This document shows positions 35,365 through 46,641 of a stretch of DNA of 64,000 nucleotides, one piece after another (the first letter of the stretch is position 1; each line of letters starts with the position of its first letter). A program made the position numbers and the translations under genes. The stretch covers positions 278,325 through 342,324 of the forward strand of contig JAKOGH010000790.1 of the NCBI GenBank assembly GCA_024811115.1, written 5' to 3'. The notes beneath the pieces are model-generated. The model ran no database searches, was not told the DNA's origin, and was given only the letters and a program-made list of their open reading frames with translations. This stretch comes from Terana coerulea. Its lineage: Eukaryota > Basidiomycota > Agaricomycetes > Polyporales > Phanerochaetaceae.

Positions 35365-37101
35365 GATATGCAGTCGCGGTCGTGACTCGTTTACTCGTGT
35401 GTTCTTCACGCCGTGTTTGCCGTCGTGTTGAGAGGGAGGTCGCTGTCGTGGACGACGACGACGGTGCGGAGGATGGTGGTGATGGCGGTGGAAGAGGAGA
35501 GCAAGTCGGAAAGGACGCAGGGGACACGGAGGTATAGGTACGTCAACTTCAAGCACGGGTCACGATGACCTCACAGGGACGGGACCATCGAGCGAGTCTG
35601 TTTGACGTCGTGCGCCCGCCACGGCGGCACTCGCACGCCCCTAGGCACGGTCTCTTGCCATCTATGGGCACTTCCCGACATAACAGGGTATCTTCCGGAC
35701 GCGAGGCATCGGGTGACGTCATAGGTCGCTCCAGGCGGCACCAAGGGTCAGGTACTCAGGGGTTGGAAATTGAATTTAATTCACGCGAAAAACACGCGTC
35801 GATCGCGACGCGTCCGCGTCATGGCTCGACGCGTGCTCGCTGCAAGTACTTGGTCGTGCGACGAGGTCAGTCTCGAGTTTCGAGGGTACCCTGAGCTTGG
35901 TGTCTCGATGAGCGCTGAGCGCTGAGCATCAGTCTGGGATAGGTACAAGCGATTGAGCTCTTGTGTTGGAAGATACAAGTGGTAAAAATTGCCAGCCATA
36001 GAGGTAATGAATAGATGCACCCAGACAATACAGACTAGGATCAAATGGCTTTACATGCCTATTGGTACGTGGGAATAGACTTCCAATTCGTGTAAAATCC
36101 ATGAGGAAAGCGTGCATGCTTGTTACCGCCTTCCGCTGTTCACATAGCCATTAATTTGGACTGCTTTAAGAACCGCCCTGTATCACAGGGAAGTCGTATA
36201 TCTATACTCGCGCACACAGAGTCAGTTCTGAGGCGAAAGAATGTACAATATACAATGGCGCACCAGGCTTTTCCAAGTTTTATCCACACTGCCGTATTCC
36301 GTAGCGGTGTGTGCGATCAACTCGGTAGTCGCGCGAGAAAGTACGGTATGAGCTTGCATGCGTTATTGATTCAGCGATGCTGAGTGATGTCGTCCACAGC
36401 CTGCCATGGTAACGAGTTGAAACAAAACCCTCCGATCTCGATACTCATGAAACGAGATCGCCGCTCCATGCATCATCGGAGCTCATGTTGCCCTGCTCAA
36501 CGGAGCCTGATTCTTGATACGCTGGCGGCAGGCAATATTGCTGTGTCCTGGATGACCAGCTTGCACCGACAGCTAGGAGCATTGCTTTCACTGCGGCGTC
36601 AGAATGCAATCCCTCTTCGGTATAATGCGAGGACGTCTGCGGCTCCTGCTCGACCTTGGCTGGACTCCGAAGAGCAAAGCGGTGAGGGAGGAGGGTAAGC
36701 TGTCCAGTGGGCTTTGGAGCCTGCGCACCGCCCTCACATCGCCATCAAAGCGCCGATCAGCATCAGATCCCCACAAAGGGTAATTTGCTGATTTGATCGC
36801 CGAAATGGGCGCTTCTGACTGGTCCTGTTCTCCTCATCTTGCGCCGGCCGAGCCACATTCTCGCACCCTGCTCCATCTCGCCGCCCGTCTCTTCAACCTT
36901 CGTCTATCTATTTCTTTTCTGCTTCCACTACAAGCCTTTATTCCTGTCCTCACCGCCTCTCGTTCCATATTCCACTGCTTTTTCGACTTTAGCTCTCTCG
37001 ACAGCGTTATATTTGCAGCCGACGACACACTCTCGCTCTTGTTTGTTTCCACGCCCTCGGAACTCGCCTCCTAACTCTCAAACTCCCGGTACACGACAAT
37101 C
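35365..37101. other. long intergenic region
   Basis: No gene is supported. The part just before 37102 (about 36800-37090) is pyrimidine-rich and looks like the promoter/leader of the small membrane protein. The rest shows only short random frames. Confidence 0.45.
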
Positions 37102-37653
37102 ATGGCCAACTGGTACTTTTTTTGTATCAGCGGATGCGCATACCATGTGATCTAACCGACCAATGGCATATAGGGGCGACTATATCTCACTCACGCTCGT
37201 CATTACCCTCATCGCCGCAGCAGTCTACGGCGTGCTCTACCTCAACGAGCAATTCCAGAAAGCGATCCGCGCTTCCAAGTCCAAGTGCGCCCGTTCGTCT
37301 CATACACGATTTTGCGTACTGACTCCGCTCTGTAGACTGCACGAGAAGGGCATCGACGTTTCGGCGAAGGGCGCGAGCGTGAAGACAACGACGAAGCTCG
37401 CGAGCCGCGAGGAATACTTCGACGCCACGCAACGGTGCGTATCTGCTCTGTCTTCCGTTCTTCGGACGCTCATAAGTGGATGAACGACAGAGGCGTCATG
37501 AAAGCCCTCAGCAAATCCTCGGTCGGGCACGGGCACGTTGACGCGCCCTCCCGGATGCGCTCGCGGCACTCGTCCAGCGCGAGCAGCAAGCATGTCTCGC
37601 GAGGGCCTCATAACTTTCCCTTTCTACTGTCTATGGTCCCCGGACGGACGTGA
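37102..37653 (+). CDS. small single-span membrane protein
   Basis: Unrecognised family. Four exons: ATG 37102 (MANW), then after an intron GDYISLTLVITLIAAAVYGV as a transmembrane helix at about residues 8-26, LYLNEQFQKAIRASKSK, LHEKGIDVSAKGASVKTTTK and LASREEYFDATQR. The last exon (acceptor near 37489) adds GVMKALSKSSVGHGHVDAP and a serine-rich tail to TGA 37653. Phase is consistent throughout. About 130 residues, with a short N-terminus outside or in the lumen and a basic tail in the cytosol (inferred). Confidence 0.6.
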
Positions 37654-39070
37654 CGACTCTGTACGACGCCTGCGCGGGAAATATCACAAAACACGGGAAA
37701 CTGGACGTATTTATTGCTCACGTATTGCTCTGTGTATCCTAGGCCTTCCGTCGTATTGTGTACCAAAATACGTATCATCATCTTCACCGGACGTGTGTTC
37801 CCACTCCGCCGCGCGTAAGTGCTCGAGCGCATCAACGTTTCAAGCACAATATGCAGGGAAGCGGGAGGTGAGCACCGGTGAGCGTGGAGTCAAGCGATGG
37901 GGTTCGCGCTGAGCTCTGATTGTCTTGCAAGTGTATATAGACGGCTTTTCGGTCGTACGGAAGGCTGTGCGCAGTCAGTCTGCATGCCTTCGTGGGACTA
38001 CGCTTGCACCAAAACTACAAAACGATGCCGCTACCGAGCGGTGACGTGGATTCCGCCACCGCTTAAGGTGGCGATACCTCTGTCTTAGAGGAAATGCTCT
38101 GGGCGGATCGTTGCCGGTGCCCTGTGACTTGCACTGGGTTTACTCAGCAGGCAGTCAGCAGATAAAACCGCTAATGCAGCAGCGACTGTACGTGCCATGA
38201 CGGCACTAGCCTCTCGTTCATTATGGTGTGTCGATCTTCCGATCTCATCTGCGTTGCGCTGCATGTCGCTTATACGTTTGTCGCTATGCAATAGCCTGCG
38301 TTCGAGCTCGCATTTTGCACTGGTAGATCCAGCGCGTCGGCTTGCACAATTCTTTTGCAAAAGGTGTTTCACGCAGCAAAAAGTTGGAAGTTCCTAGCCA
38401 CAGGGTACCTGCGTAATCTATACTCGCAATCCTCCAATGCTTCTGCTCTGCGTGCGCTCGCAAGCCATGCAAGTGCAGTACGCATCACCACGGACTGTGC
38501 CCAGACGAAGGTGCAGTGTCTGGGCCGGCGGTACCGCTCAATGAGGTTCTCTTACCACATGATGAAATGCCTGGGAGGATTTACCCCATTGCGACGTCTG
38601 CGTGCAATAACTAATCTTGAAAGACGGGTTCGCGTGAAGGAATGGTATGATAGCACCTTGTGCCAGATCGCGTCGTCAACTTCAGAGCAGCGAGTTTTGT
38701 TCTGCCTTAACGTCATGTCTTATCTGCAAGTCCAGATGGATGGGCCGACGAGTATGTGGCCCGCGTATCTTTTAATGGAACAGAGCCACGCCTGATGTCA
38801 CCCTGTCCTCCTATAGGATCAATCGCGGACCTTGTCCCTGGAGAAGCTCGCACACACCATATGCCGGCCCCGTCCCAGCTTGCCGCAAGACCCTATCGAG
38901 AAGTTCGCCCGAGATGAACCCCGGCCCAACTGACCAGAGAACACCCCGCGCAACGTGGGCGTACGGCATGTGCCCCATTGCGCGGCGCGCCGCAGAGCAA
39001 TACTTAACGACACGGGGGCGAGTGCAGGGACGATTTCTCGTCCGACGCAAGTCCTCCTCAACTGCACAGG
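37654..39070. other. intergenic
   Basis: No gene is supported. The long antisense frames at 38811-39325 are shadows of the S28 gene start. Confidence 0.45.
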
Positions 39071-41187
39071 ATGGTATCTCCGCGGGCCTTTGGTGCGACC
39101 GTCCTCGCGCTCGCGCTCGCTGCTGCCGCGCGCCTGCCCGACGGCAGGGCGCACGCGAACCGCGCCCGGCCGCCGACGGCGCCGGCGATCCAGGCGGACG
39201 ACGTCGTGCACACACGTCCCCTCGGGCGCCGCGCTGCCGCCGCTGACGACCGTGTACGAGTTCGACCAGCTGATCGACCACACGAACCCCAGGCTTGGGA
39301 CGTTCAAGCAGCGGTTCTGGCACACCTGGGAGTGGTACGAAGCAGGTCGGGAGCGTTCGCGGCGATCCCAGGGAAAACGTTGCTGATTGAGCGCGTTTTG
39401 ACTACAGGCGGTCCCATCGTACTCTTTACCCCGGGAGAGGCCAACGCAGCGCGTGCGTCATTCCTACTTTCCTCAAGCCAAGTTGTTGGGCTCACGGATG
39501 TGAATTTATAAAGCTTACACGGGTTATCTCACGAACAAAACCATAAACGGAGAGATCGCCCAAGCACAGCACGGTGCAACGATCGTGTTGGAGCACCGTT
39601 ACTACGGCCTCTCGAACCCCTTTAATGATCTCAGCGACCACAGCCTGAGGTTCCACACCATCCAGCAGGCGATCGATGACCTGGAGTTTTTCGCCAATAA
39701 TGTCAAGCTTGCCATGCCCGGTGGCGACAAAGTGTCGCCTACCGAAGCTCCATGGGTTCTCGTTGGTGGCAGCTACTCGGGTGCTCTCACGAGCTGGACG
39801 ATGGTCAAGTAAGCCGTTCTCACCTTCGGGTTCACTCGGTAACTCACCGTATCTTTGTAGCAAGCCGAATCTGTTCAGGGCCGGATACGCCTCCTCCGCC
39901 GTCGTCGAGGCCATCACGTAAGGTTCTCCGTGAGCCAATCTATCTGCCTTACTGACATGACATCTTCCGCAGCGATTATTGGGGCTACTTCGAGCCCATC
40001 CGGCAGTTCATGCCCAAGAACTGCTCCGCAGACGTCGAGGCTGTCATCGCGCACATCGACCAGGTCTTCACCAGCGGCACGAAGACGCAGATCAACGCTA
40101 TCAAGTCCAACTTCGGGCTCGCGAACGTGACGCACCTGGACGACGTCGCCGGAGCGCGTAAGCCATTCCGCCGCATGCACGGCACGATGACGAGCTGATA
40201 TTGGGTAACATGTAGTGCGCAACAACTTGTGGGACTGGCAGAATCTGTCGCCGGACTCGGGCCCGGGCGGCGAGTTCTTCAGGTTCTGCGACGCGCTCGA
40301 GGTGCAGAACAACAAGACCGCGCCTGCGGTGGGCTTCGGTGTCACCCACGCCCTGCAAGCCTGGGGCAGCTTCTGGAACACGAGCTACTACCACAACGGT
40401 GAGCACGCCCGCTCTCAAGAAGTGCGCGCCGCTTATCCGGTGTTTGCAGTTTGCGGGAACCTCGATGCGGAGACCTGCATCGGTTCGTACAACCGGACGC
40501 AGGACGTGTTCACGAACACCACCATCGACAACGCCGGCAGGTCTTGGGAATGGATTGTGTATGTTGCAGAACCCAGATCTCATCTGCATGATAGCTAACA
40601 TTGGACGCAGTTGCAACCAAGTCGGATTCCTCCAGGAAGGCGCGCCGCTCAACCACCCGACCATCGTCACCCGTCTTGTTCAGCCCGCCTACGACGAGGT
40701 ATGTGCACACGTCCGCCCTGCCACGCTTGCGAAAGCTGACGGAGCGCTCCCAGCGGCAATGCACGTACTGGTTCCCTGAAGCCTTCCCCGCCCCGAGGGC
40801 ACCGAACGTGGCGCAGGTCAACACGGCGTACCACGGCTGGAATGTGACCATCGATCGTCTCTTCTTTGCCAACGGTCAACGTGAGCACGCCTTCTTGTTA
40901 CGTCACTCATCCGATGTGTTGACTCCTGCCGCGCAGGCGACCCGTGGCGCGAATCAACCGTCTCCGCAGACGGCGCGACGGCGAAGAGCACGGCGGCCCA
41001 GCCCATTGCCGTTGGCGACGGCTTCCACTGCTCGGATTTGATCACCGCGAACGCCGCAGTGGACCCGACGGTGCTCGCTGTGCAAAAGCAGGGGCTTTCT
41101 GCGGTTGCGGGCTTCTTGAAGGGGTTCAAGCCGAGTAAGAAGAGGTCTGTTCCTCCACGTTTCGCGAGGAAGAGCCTGCCAGTGTAG
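39071..41187 (+). CDS. secreted serine peptidase, family S28
   Basis: Prolyl/tripeptidyl-type serine carboxypeptidase secreted by fungi. ATG 39071 encodes a signal peptide (MVSPRAFGATVLALALAAA). After a slip at a CCCC run (39218-39221; one base fewer keeps the frame) comes SGAALPPLTTVYEFDQLIDH and GTFKQRFWHTWEWY. The nucleophile motif is GGSYSGAL, preceded by VLEHRYYGLSNPF. The catalytic aspartate lies in FFANGQRDPW and the histidine in VGDGFHCSDL near the C-terminus. About nine short introns separate exons in consistent phase. Multiple N-x-S/T sites (NKTING, NCSAD, NTSYY) fit a glycoprotein. It ends at TAG 41187. RAD6 follows 300 bp downstream on the same strand. Confidence 0.85.
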
Positions 41188-41491
41188 TAAAGGGTACCGT
41201 ACATCGTGAGACTGCTGTAACTAGAGTGACTTCGATGTCTGTCTACCTATGTATAAACAGAGACGTAACAATCTTCCCAAGTTGTTGCAAACAAGCCAGC
41301 ATTGTTCACCAGTCCAGTAACTCTTCCGTCTGACATTGCGGTGTGTGCTGACGGCCCGACAGCCCTAGGATAAGGTTCGGATACTTACCAAGAAAGGCAG
41401 CAGTGAGCTTAGTCAGCGGCTACTTGCAGCCCGAGCGGACTCTCATCTTCACCTCCATCCGACCTCCATCCGACCTCCTTCAGCGACCACC

Positions 41492-42110
41492 ATGGTGAGT
41501 GCAGCGCCGCCGTTTTGGTGCCAATCTGTCTAAGCTTCATGCCCACAGTCCACAAATTGTCGCCGCCGTCTCATTCGCGACTTCAAGCGGCTATCGAGCG
41601 ACCCGCCGGGTGGCATCTCGGGAAGCCCATGCCCAGACAACATCATGCTGTGGAACGCTGTGATCTTTGGGCCCGGTGTGTATCAGACCCCTGCGCGGCA
41701 GCGCGTGTACTGACCGCGTGTGTGCGGCAGCGGACACGCCGTTCGAGGACGGGACGTTCAAGCTGCTGCTCACGTTCGACGAGAGCTACCCGACGAAGCC
41801 GCCGACAGTCAAGTTCCTCTCGCGCATGTTCCACCCGAACGTGTACGCGAACGGCGAGCTCTGCCTCGACATCCTCCAGAACCGCTGGTCGCCGACGTAC
41901 GACGTCGCCGCGATCCTGACGTCCATCCAGAGCCTGCTGCACGACCCGAACCCGAACAGCCCCGCGAACGCGGAGGCCGCGCAGCTCTACCGCGAGAACA
42001 TGAAGGAGTACGTGCGCCGCGTGAAGGCGACGGTCGAGGAGAGCTGGCTGGACCCCGAGGAGCACGAGAAGATGGAGACGGAGGCGGCGCAGCCTGAGGG
42101 CGAAGCGTGA
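41492..42110 (+). CDS. RAD6: ubiquitin-conjugating enzyme E2 RAD6/UBC2
   Basis: E2 enzyme for histone H2B monoubiquitination, post-replication repair and N-end-rule degradation. The initiator ATG (41492-41494) is alone in exon 1, followed by a GTGAGT intron, then [20 protein letters not shown] and [12 protein letters not shown]. After a second intron come [20 protein letters not shown] and [20 protein letters not shown]. The catalytic cysteine is in [14 protein letters not shown], with the [13 protein letters not shown] loop behind it. The C-terminus is an acidic tail ([19 protein letters not shown]), recalling the polyacidic tail of yeast Rad6, which many other E2s lack. The frame is intact, about 165 residues. 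Confidence 0.92.
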
Positions 42111-42555
42111 TGGGTTGTCGATCGGTGGTCTTTGGGGCATATGTGAGCACCTCGTGTAATTCTTGTATTCTATGTACTACTTTCACGCCCTGGATAGCCC
42201 TTGTGTGGGGAATGTTATTTTATTGCAGAGAAAATGTAATTATGTCGGTCTTTTTCGAAGACAGGCGGGCAATGTCTATGAGAGAGCGTTACAAGTATCG
42301 AGTATTTCGATGACCGGCTAGGCGCGGACGCAATATTCGCCCGATTCGTCTTGTGGTAGTCAATCGCTGTAGGTCCCGATCGAGCCCAAGGGCGAATCCG
42401 GCGCATCCCCAGGACCTGTTGCACACGATCGCTCTGAAGGCGGCGGGGATGCTTTCACAGAAACTTCCAGAAAAGCCTGCAACGTACAAGCATACACTAC
42501 AGGGAACAGGTTTGAACGGTTCCGTGTTTAGCATCACAAGGTAACTTCCAAGAAG
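42111..42555. other. intergenic
   Basis: 3' flank of RAD6; no coding pattern. Confidence 0.4.
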
Positions 42556-43048
42556 ATGGCCGACATATCAGCCATGTTTACACTTGTTTGGACGATGGCT
42601 TTGTGGCGTTGTGGACTACTTACTCGCGGGTCGACGCGGCCGCCAGCCATCGACCCAGCTCTTACATCGTCCGCTATTGGCAAGCTCGGGGTCAGCCGTG
42701 AATGTTCTGAATGCCATCAGATGAACGCGCCCAAGGGCTATATGTCTCTGCATCACTGCGCCAAGGGCAAGCAGACCTTCGTCCATAAACTATTCTCAAC
42801 GCCCGATGACATTGGCGATAGTATTTTCAAGTCTCCTACTGCGGGAAAAAGGTGCGCATTTTCTGCTATCACTTTCTCTCGGCTAATTAGTTGGTTGCCC
42901 TACAGTGCCAACGCATGCACTGGTAGGGTAGCTACCCATTCAGATTTATAGCATCATGGGCTTATCGCACTTCAGGGGATGGCACAAAGTACACTGCTTT
43001 AATGTCGCTGCTGCTCGCGTGAACAGGGATGGCATGATTGTGGCATAA
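42556..43048 (+). pseudogene. MYND gene remnant, family copy 3
   Basis: Short remnant related to the other MYND genes. ATG 42556 opens a frame containing RECSECHQMNAPKGYMSLHHC, then breaks. After an AG near 42974 the finger's end reads GWHKVHCFNVAAARVNRDGM, matching W-x-x-H-K-x-F-C plus the following N-V-D-G-x-x-x-K-D-G-I of copies 2 and 4. The middle exon with the other cysteines and the entire C-terminal region are missing. It lies just inside arm B. Confidence 0.5.
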
Positions 43049-43254
43049 TCCGATTCGCCTGGCGCTTCCTCACCAACGGCATCATGTTCGGCTTTGTTAA
43101 CGTCAAAACACCAACAGAGTCTCAAGAGCACTCTACACAATCCCCGTATGCTACCGCGGACAGGTATAGAAATAAGCTGTAATTGGCTGGCAACGCAGAA
43201 CGGCGCTCATATATAACGAAGGCTTATTGGTTGAGGGACCCCGGACGACGAAAG

Positions 43255-43640
43255 CGCGCTCTCCACCTTCACATGCAATCTATCTGCCCGGCATCCAGCA
43301 CTTCCTCTACGACCCGTCGGCCCGCAAAGCATGTGTCACACAAGTCGTCGGCGGTGTGTATCGGCATCCTCTGCTCACGCCCTCACGGAACCGAGTTCAC
43401 CCCGAGCACGGATCCGACGGAAAGTCCTGGACTGCGGGGTGCGTCGCCTGATGCGTGCTTATTTTCAATCGATACCCTTGGTCATCCTAATGTCTGAACC
43501 AATGGGCAGCTGCCCATATGGGTGCACGCAGACTGCATTATCCTGCGAAAGGTACGGGTGGCTCATACTGGTGACGCTGCGTTCTCATCTGTGGGACACG
43601 AAAGCCATGGTAAGCTATACTCCCATCGTACCTCATTCAT
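43255..43640 (+). other. unidentified duplicated block, arm B
   Basis: Counterpart of 27900-28180. It reads PGIQHFLYDPSARKACV or a shifted ILCSRPHGTEFTP, with a possible GTGCGT donor at about 43439. I could not decide a frame or family. It is diverged from arm A much more than the neighbouring AA9 sequence. Confidence 0.35.
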
Positions 43641-43746
43641 TTCTTCTCGAGACTGTAAAATTTTCAACACTGAATCCTAACGATACATAGAACGCCGTGC
43701 TTGTTAGCTTTGCCAGGCACGCAACAGTTTCTGGCATATTGACTTA

Positions 43747-43769
43747 CCCCAGCTTACCCCACACCCCAC
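43747..43769 (+). promoter_or_regulatory. CreA-like repressor site cluster, AA9 copy B
   Basis: Three reverse-oriented SYGGRG matches (CCCCAG, CCCCAC, CCCCAC) lie within 23 bp, about 415-435 bp before the AA9 start, in the same place as the cluster in arm A. Function is inferred. Confidence 0.5.
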
Positions 43770-44103
43770 CGATGTCAGCTTCTTCCGAAGTTCAACACAA
43801 ATTACTCTACTAGGAATGCCCAGGGCAGCCTTGTGAGTCGATCACACTATTCACAGTCTATTTCTGCCAAGCGAGTTTCTACCGTGCCGGGCATGGCACA
43901 GGGCGCCAAATGGTCATACAGCCCTGCCTTCGCGTTCTCTGCACTTTGAAAGCGCAGGCGGGATGGCTGCCGTGCCTCCTTGTGAACCCTCACCGCCGTC
44001 CCTTCGTACCCGTAGAAAGTCCGTCTCTGCGCAGTGACGTTACGGCCAGCTCTTGCATGGTACGCCGCTGCTCAGACCAGCCGTAGGGCATGCCGAGTCC
44101 TCG

Positions 44104-44110
44104 TATTTAA
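44104..44110 (+). promoter_or_regulatory. TATA-like box of AA9 copy B
   Basis: TATTTAA lies 73 bp before the start codon. The same motif is kept upstream of copy A (reverse strand, about 27309-27315). Confidence 0.5.
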
Positions 44111-44182
44111 ACCGTCTGTGGGCAGCACTGTTGGCTCAGGACAACGCATCTCACCTCAGTCAACAAGCACTCGTCGAGCAGG

Positions 44183-45545
44183 ATGTTCGCATTCGCCACT
44201 CTCCTCGCCCTTGCCTCTTCCGCAGTGCCCGCCGTGCTCGCCCACGGTGGTGTCCTCGCTTACTCCAACGGTGGAAAGTGGTACCAAGGATGGTACGTAC
44301 GCTGGCTGTATGCCTCTGTACAAAACACGAGCTGACTGTATTCTGTCTTAGGGCTCCTTACAACACGCCCACGGGACAAACCACCATCCAGCGTCCATGG
44401 TCAACCTAGTAGGTGTAGTAATACTTATTTTGCATGCTTGGACGCGCTGACAATACGGTCTTACCCAGCAACCCGATTCAAGATGCCACCGACTCTCAAA
44501 TCGCGTGCAACGACGACGGCACCGCCGGCGCCCTCCAGCTCACCGCGACCGTGGCGGCCGGCTCTGACGTCACCGCCTACTGGAACCAGGTCTGGCCGCA
44601 TCCCTACGGCCCCATGGTACGGCCCTTCATTTCTTGTGTCCGTGTCACCCCGTCCTAAATCACATTATACACAGCTCACCTACCTCGCGCAATGCCCCGG
44701 CACGAGCTGCACGGGCGTGAACGCGAACAGTCTGCAGTGGTTCAAAATCGACGAGGCCGGGCTGCTCTCCGGCACCGTCTACGACGGCTCGTGGGGCGCC
44801 GGCCAGATGATCGCAGACAACTCGTCCTGGACGACGACGGTTCCCGCGTCGGTCCCCTCGGGCAACTACCTCGTCCGCTTCGAGACCATCGCGCTGCACT
44901 CCATGCCCGCCGTGCGTACCCCTCACGTACTTAAGTTGAAAATGGGAGAGAGGCTGATGCGCCGGGTCGCTGACAGCAATTCTACCCCGAGTGCGCGCAG
45001 ATCCAGATTACAGGTGGCGGCTCGCGCGCGCCGACGAGCGACGAGCTCGTCTCCTTCCCCGGTGCCTACAGCAACAACGACCCCGGTCGTGCGTACACCG
45101 CCCGCCCTTGACCCCGAATACACATACTCACGCCAGCCGCACTGTGCACAGTCAACATCGACATCTACTCGAACGCGGCGCAGGCGGAGACGACGTACGT
45201 CATCCCCGGGCCCCCGCTCTACGGCTCGGGCACCGGCGCGCCCGCGCCCCGCCGATCGCCAGCGTACGTCGCGTCCGCCGCTCCGGCATTGCATGTACTG
45301 ACGTTGTGTGCTGAATTATGCAGTCCGCAAGCGCGCCGGTCGCGCCGTCGCCGTCGGCCTCCGCGGCGGCGGGCACCGTCGCGCAGTACGGGCAGTGTGG
45401 CGGCCAGGGCTTCGCGGGCCCGACGGGCTGCGTCGCGCCGTTCACCTGCACCGCGCAGAACGGTGAGCGTTAGCAGTTCAAGTGCGGTCGTGGACACGGC
45501 GCTGACCTGTGGTTTCTCGCAGCGTATTACTCGCAGTGTCTTTGA
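44183..45545 (+). CDS. AA9 LPMO with CBM1, copy B (linker frameshift)
   Basis: Secreted copper enzyme that oxidatively cleaves cellulose. ATG 44183, signal peptide to VLA, then the N-terminal histidine ([13 protein letters not shown]). Exons in phase give [41 protein letters not shown] (likely second copper histidine), [42 protein letters not shown] and [15 protein letters not shown], whose tyrosine fits the axial position. The catalytic domain is complete. In the linker a CCCC run (45247-45250) has one C fewer than copy A. The frame therefore leaves the CBM1 ([10 protein letters not shown], then YYSQCL after an intron ending at TGA 45545) and enters an arginine-rich reading. Without that base the protein would be a full AA9-CBM1. 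Sequencing error and true loss of the CBM are both possible. Confidence 0.85.
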
Positions 45546-45831
45546 GTGTTAAGTAGTGGGCGGGCTAGATAGCCCACAGCGAACAGCTTGCGGACAGCAG
45601 AGATTATGCCTCGTTGAATTGTGTACATCTAATTTGTACTGTGAAAATATATTCAGGACGTAGCCATGCATAAGCGTCTCGAGCAACAAGCTTCGGCATA
45701 AGTACAAGGTCTCTTGACCGTGTAGGGAGCAGAAAAGCCCAGTGGAATAGTAAGATTGCAGCTGTTTACGCTGCCGGCAGGCTGCACACAGCCAGCTTCA
45801 TGAAGAGGCTGCGTTCTGGAATGACGCTAGC

Positions 45832-46641
45832 TTAGAACTTTGGCTGACAATTACAAGATGAGAAGGAATTAGTAGAAATCGCAATATCACTCCGAAATCA
45901 ATACGAGAATGTGTGGCTTACCATACGCAGCTTGAATATGTTGTCTACATCTTCCCGTATTATGGTGTTGACATTACTACACAACAGACGTAAGCTAGTT
46001 GTTTCAGGAAATTCGATCGATGCACTGACAGAATCAGCCCTGCAGCGGTGAAGTTCCTGCTGGTCCCAAGGCGCATCTGCCGGAACATTTCTGCACGGAG
46101 CCTCTCGAGGTTCAAGACCGGGGCGCTTGCCCTGGGTATATCTGTTTCAAATGCCATGGTGGCAAATATTGTCACTCTCGCTAACGTCCTCGAGCTCTGA
46201 CCCAAGCAGCCGCAGCCTAAAGCCTTCCACATTGTGCGATGGACAATCCTGGATTGTAGCCCGTGATATCTGTAGCACTAGCTCCTCCGGCGCCTTGCGG
46301 GACTTGCGCACGGGACTGGGGATTAGTGTGCAAATGAAATGGACGGTCTTGACAAGGCCCTGGTGGGGGTTGTGGTCGAGATCGAGAACAAGGCGCACGT
46401 AGCTCTTGAGGAGAATGACAAGGCACGGGCAGGCGCAGATTGCGTGGATCATTCGCAAGATGCCATCTTTCGTCAGCAGCGATCCGTCAACGTTGTGACA
46501 GAAGAGCTTGTGTTCGGGCCTAAAGGACGTCAGTCATCTTTTTGGGCGCATGTAGGTCCACTTACCAGTCAACTGTTTGGCACTGCAGGTACCGGTCAGC
46601 ATATGTGATAGCAAGCTCATATCTCATGAAACCCTCTGACC
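45832..46641 (-). pseudogene. MYND gene 3' half, family copy 4
   Basis: Arm B copy of the MYND gene. It begins inside the intron after the CRQVNYCSRE exon, so the N-terminus and first zinc ligands are absent. Remaining: CQTVDW, PEHKLFCHN, MIHAICACPCLVILLKSY, HFICTLIPSPVRKSR, and a C-terminal stretch FATMAFETDIPRASAP in frame at the TTT run where copy 2 has TTTT, ending PKF at 45832-45834. With no start or complete finger it cannot make a MYND protein. Confidence 0.65.

Larger units (their letters stand above)
43255..46641 (-). repeat. inverted duplication, arm B
   Basis: Reverse-complement counterpart of 24963-28180. The outer edge is sharp at 46641, where similarity stops exactly at the exon-intron border of the MYND gene. 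Contents: unidentified block, AA9 promoter, AA9 gene copy B, convergent spacer, MYND 3' half. The two arms flank a 15 kb unique spacer. Confidence 0.8.

Noticed and set aside
38811..39325. Two overlapping minus-strand frames of about 170 residues
   Set aside because: Antisense shadows of the S28 signal-peptide exon.
44438..45301. 287-residue plus-strand frame over AA9 copy B
   Set aside because: It reads through introns and, although one exon is shared, most of it is out of frame with the AA9 exons.
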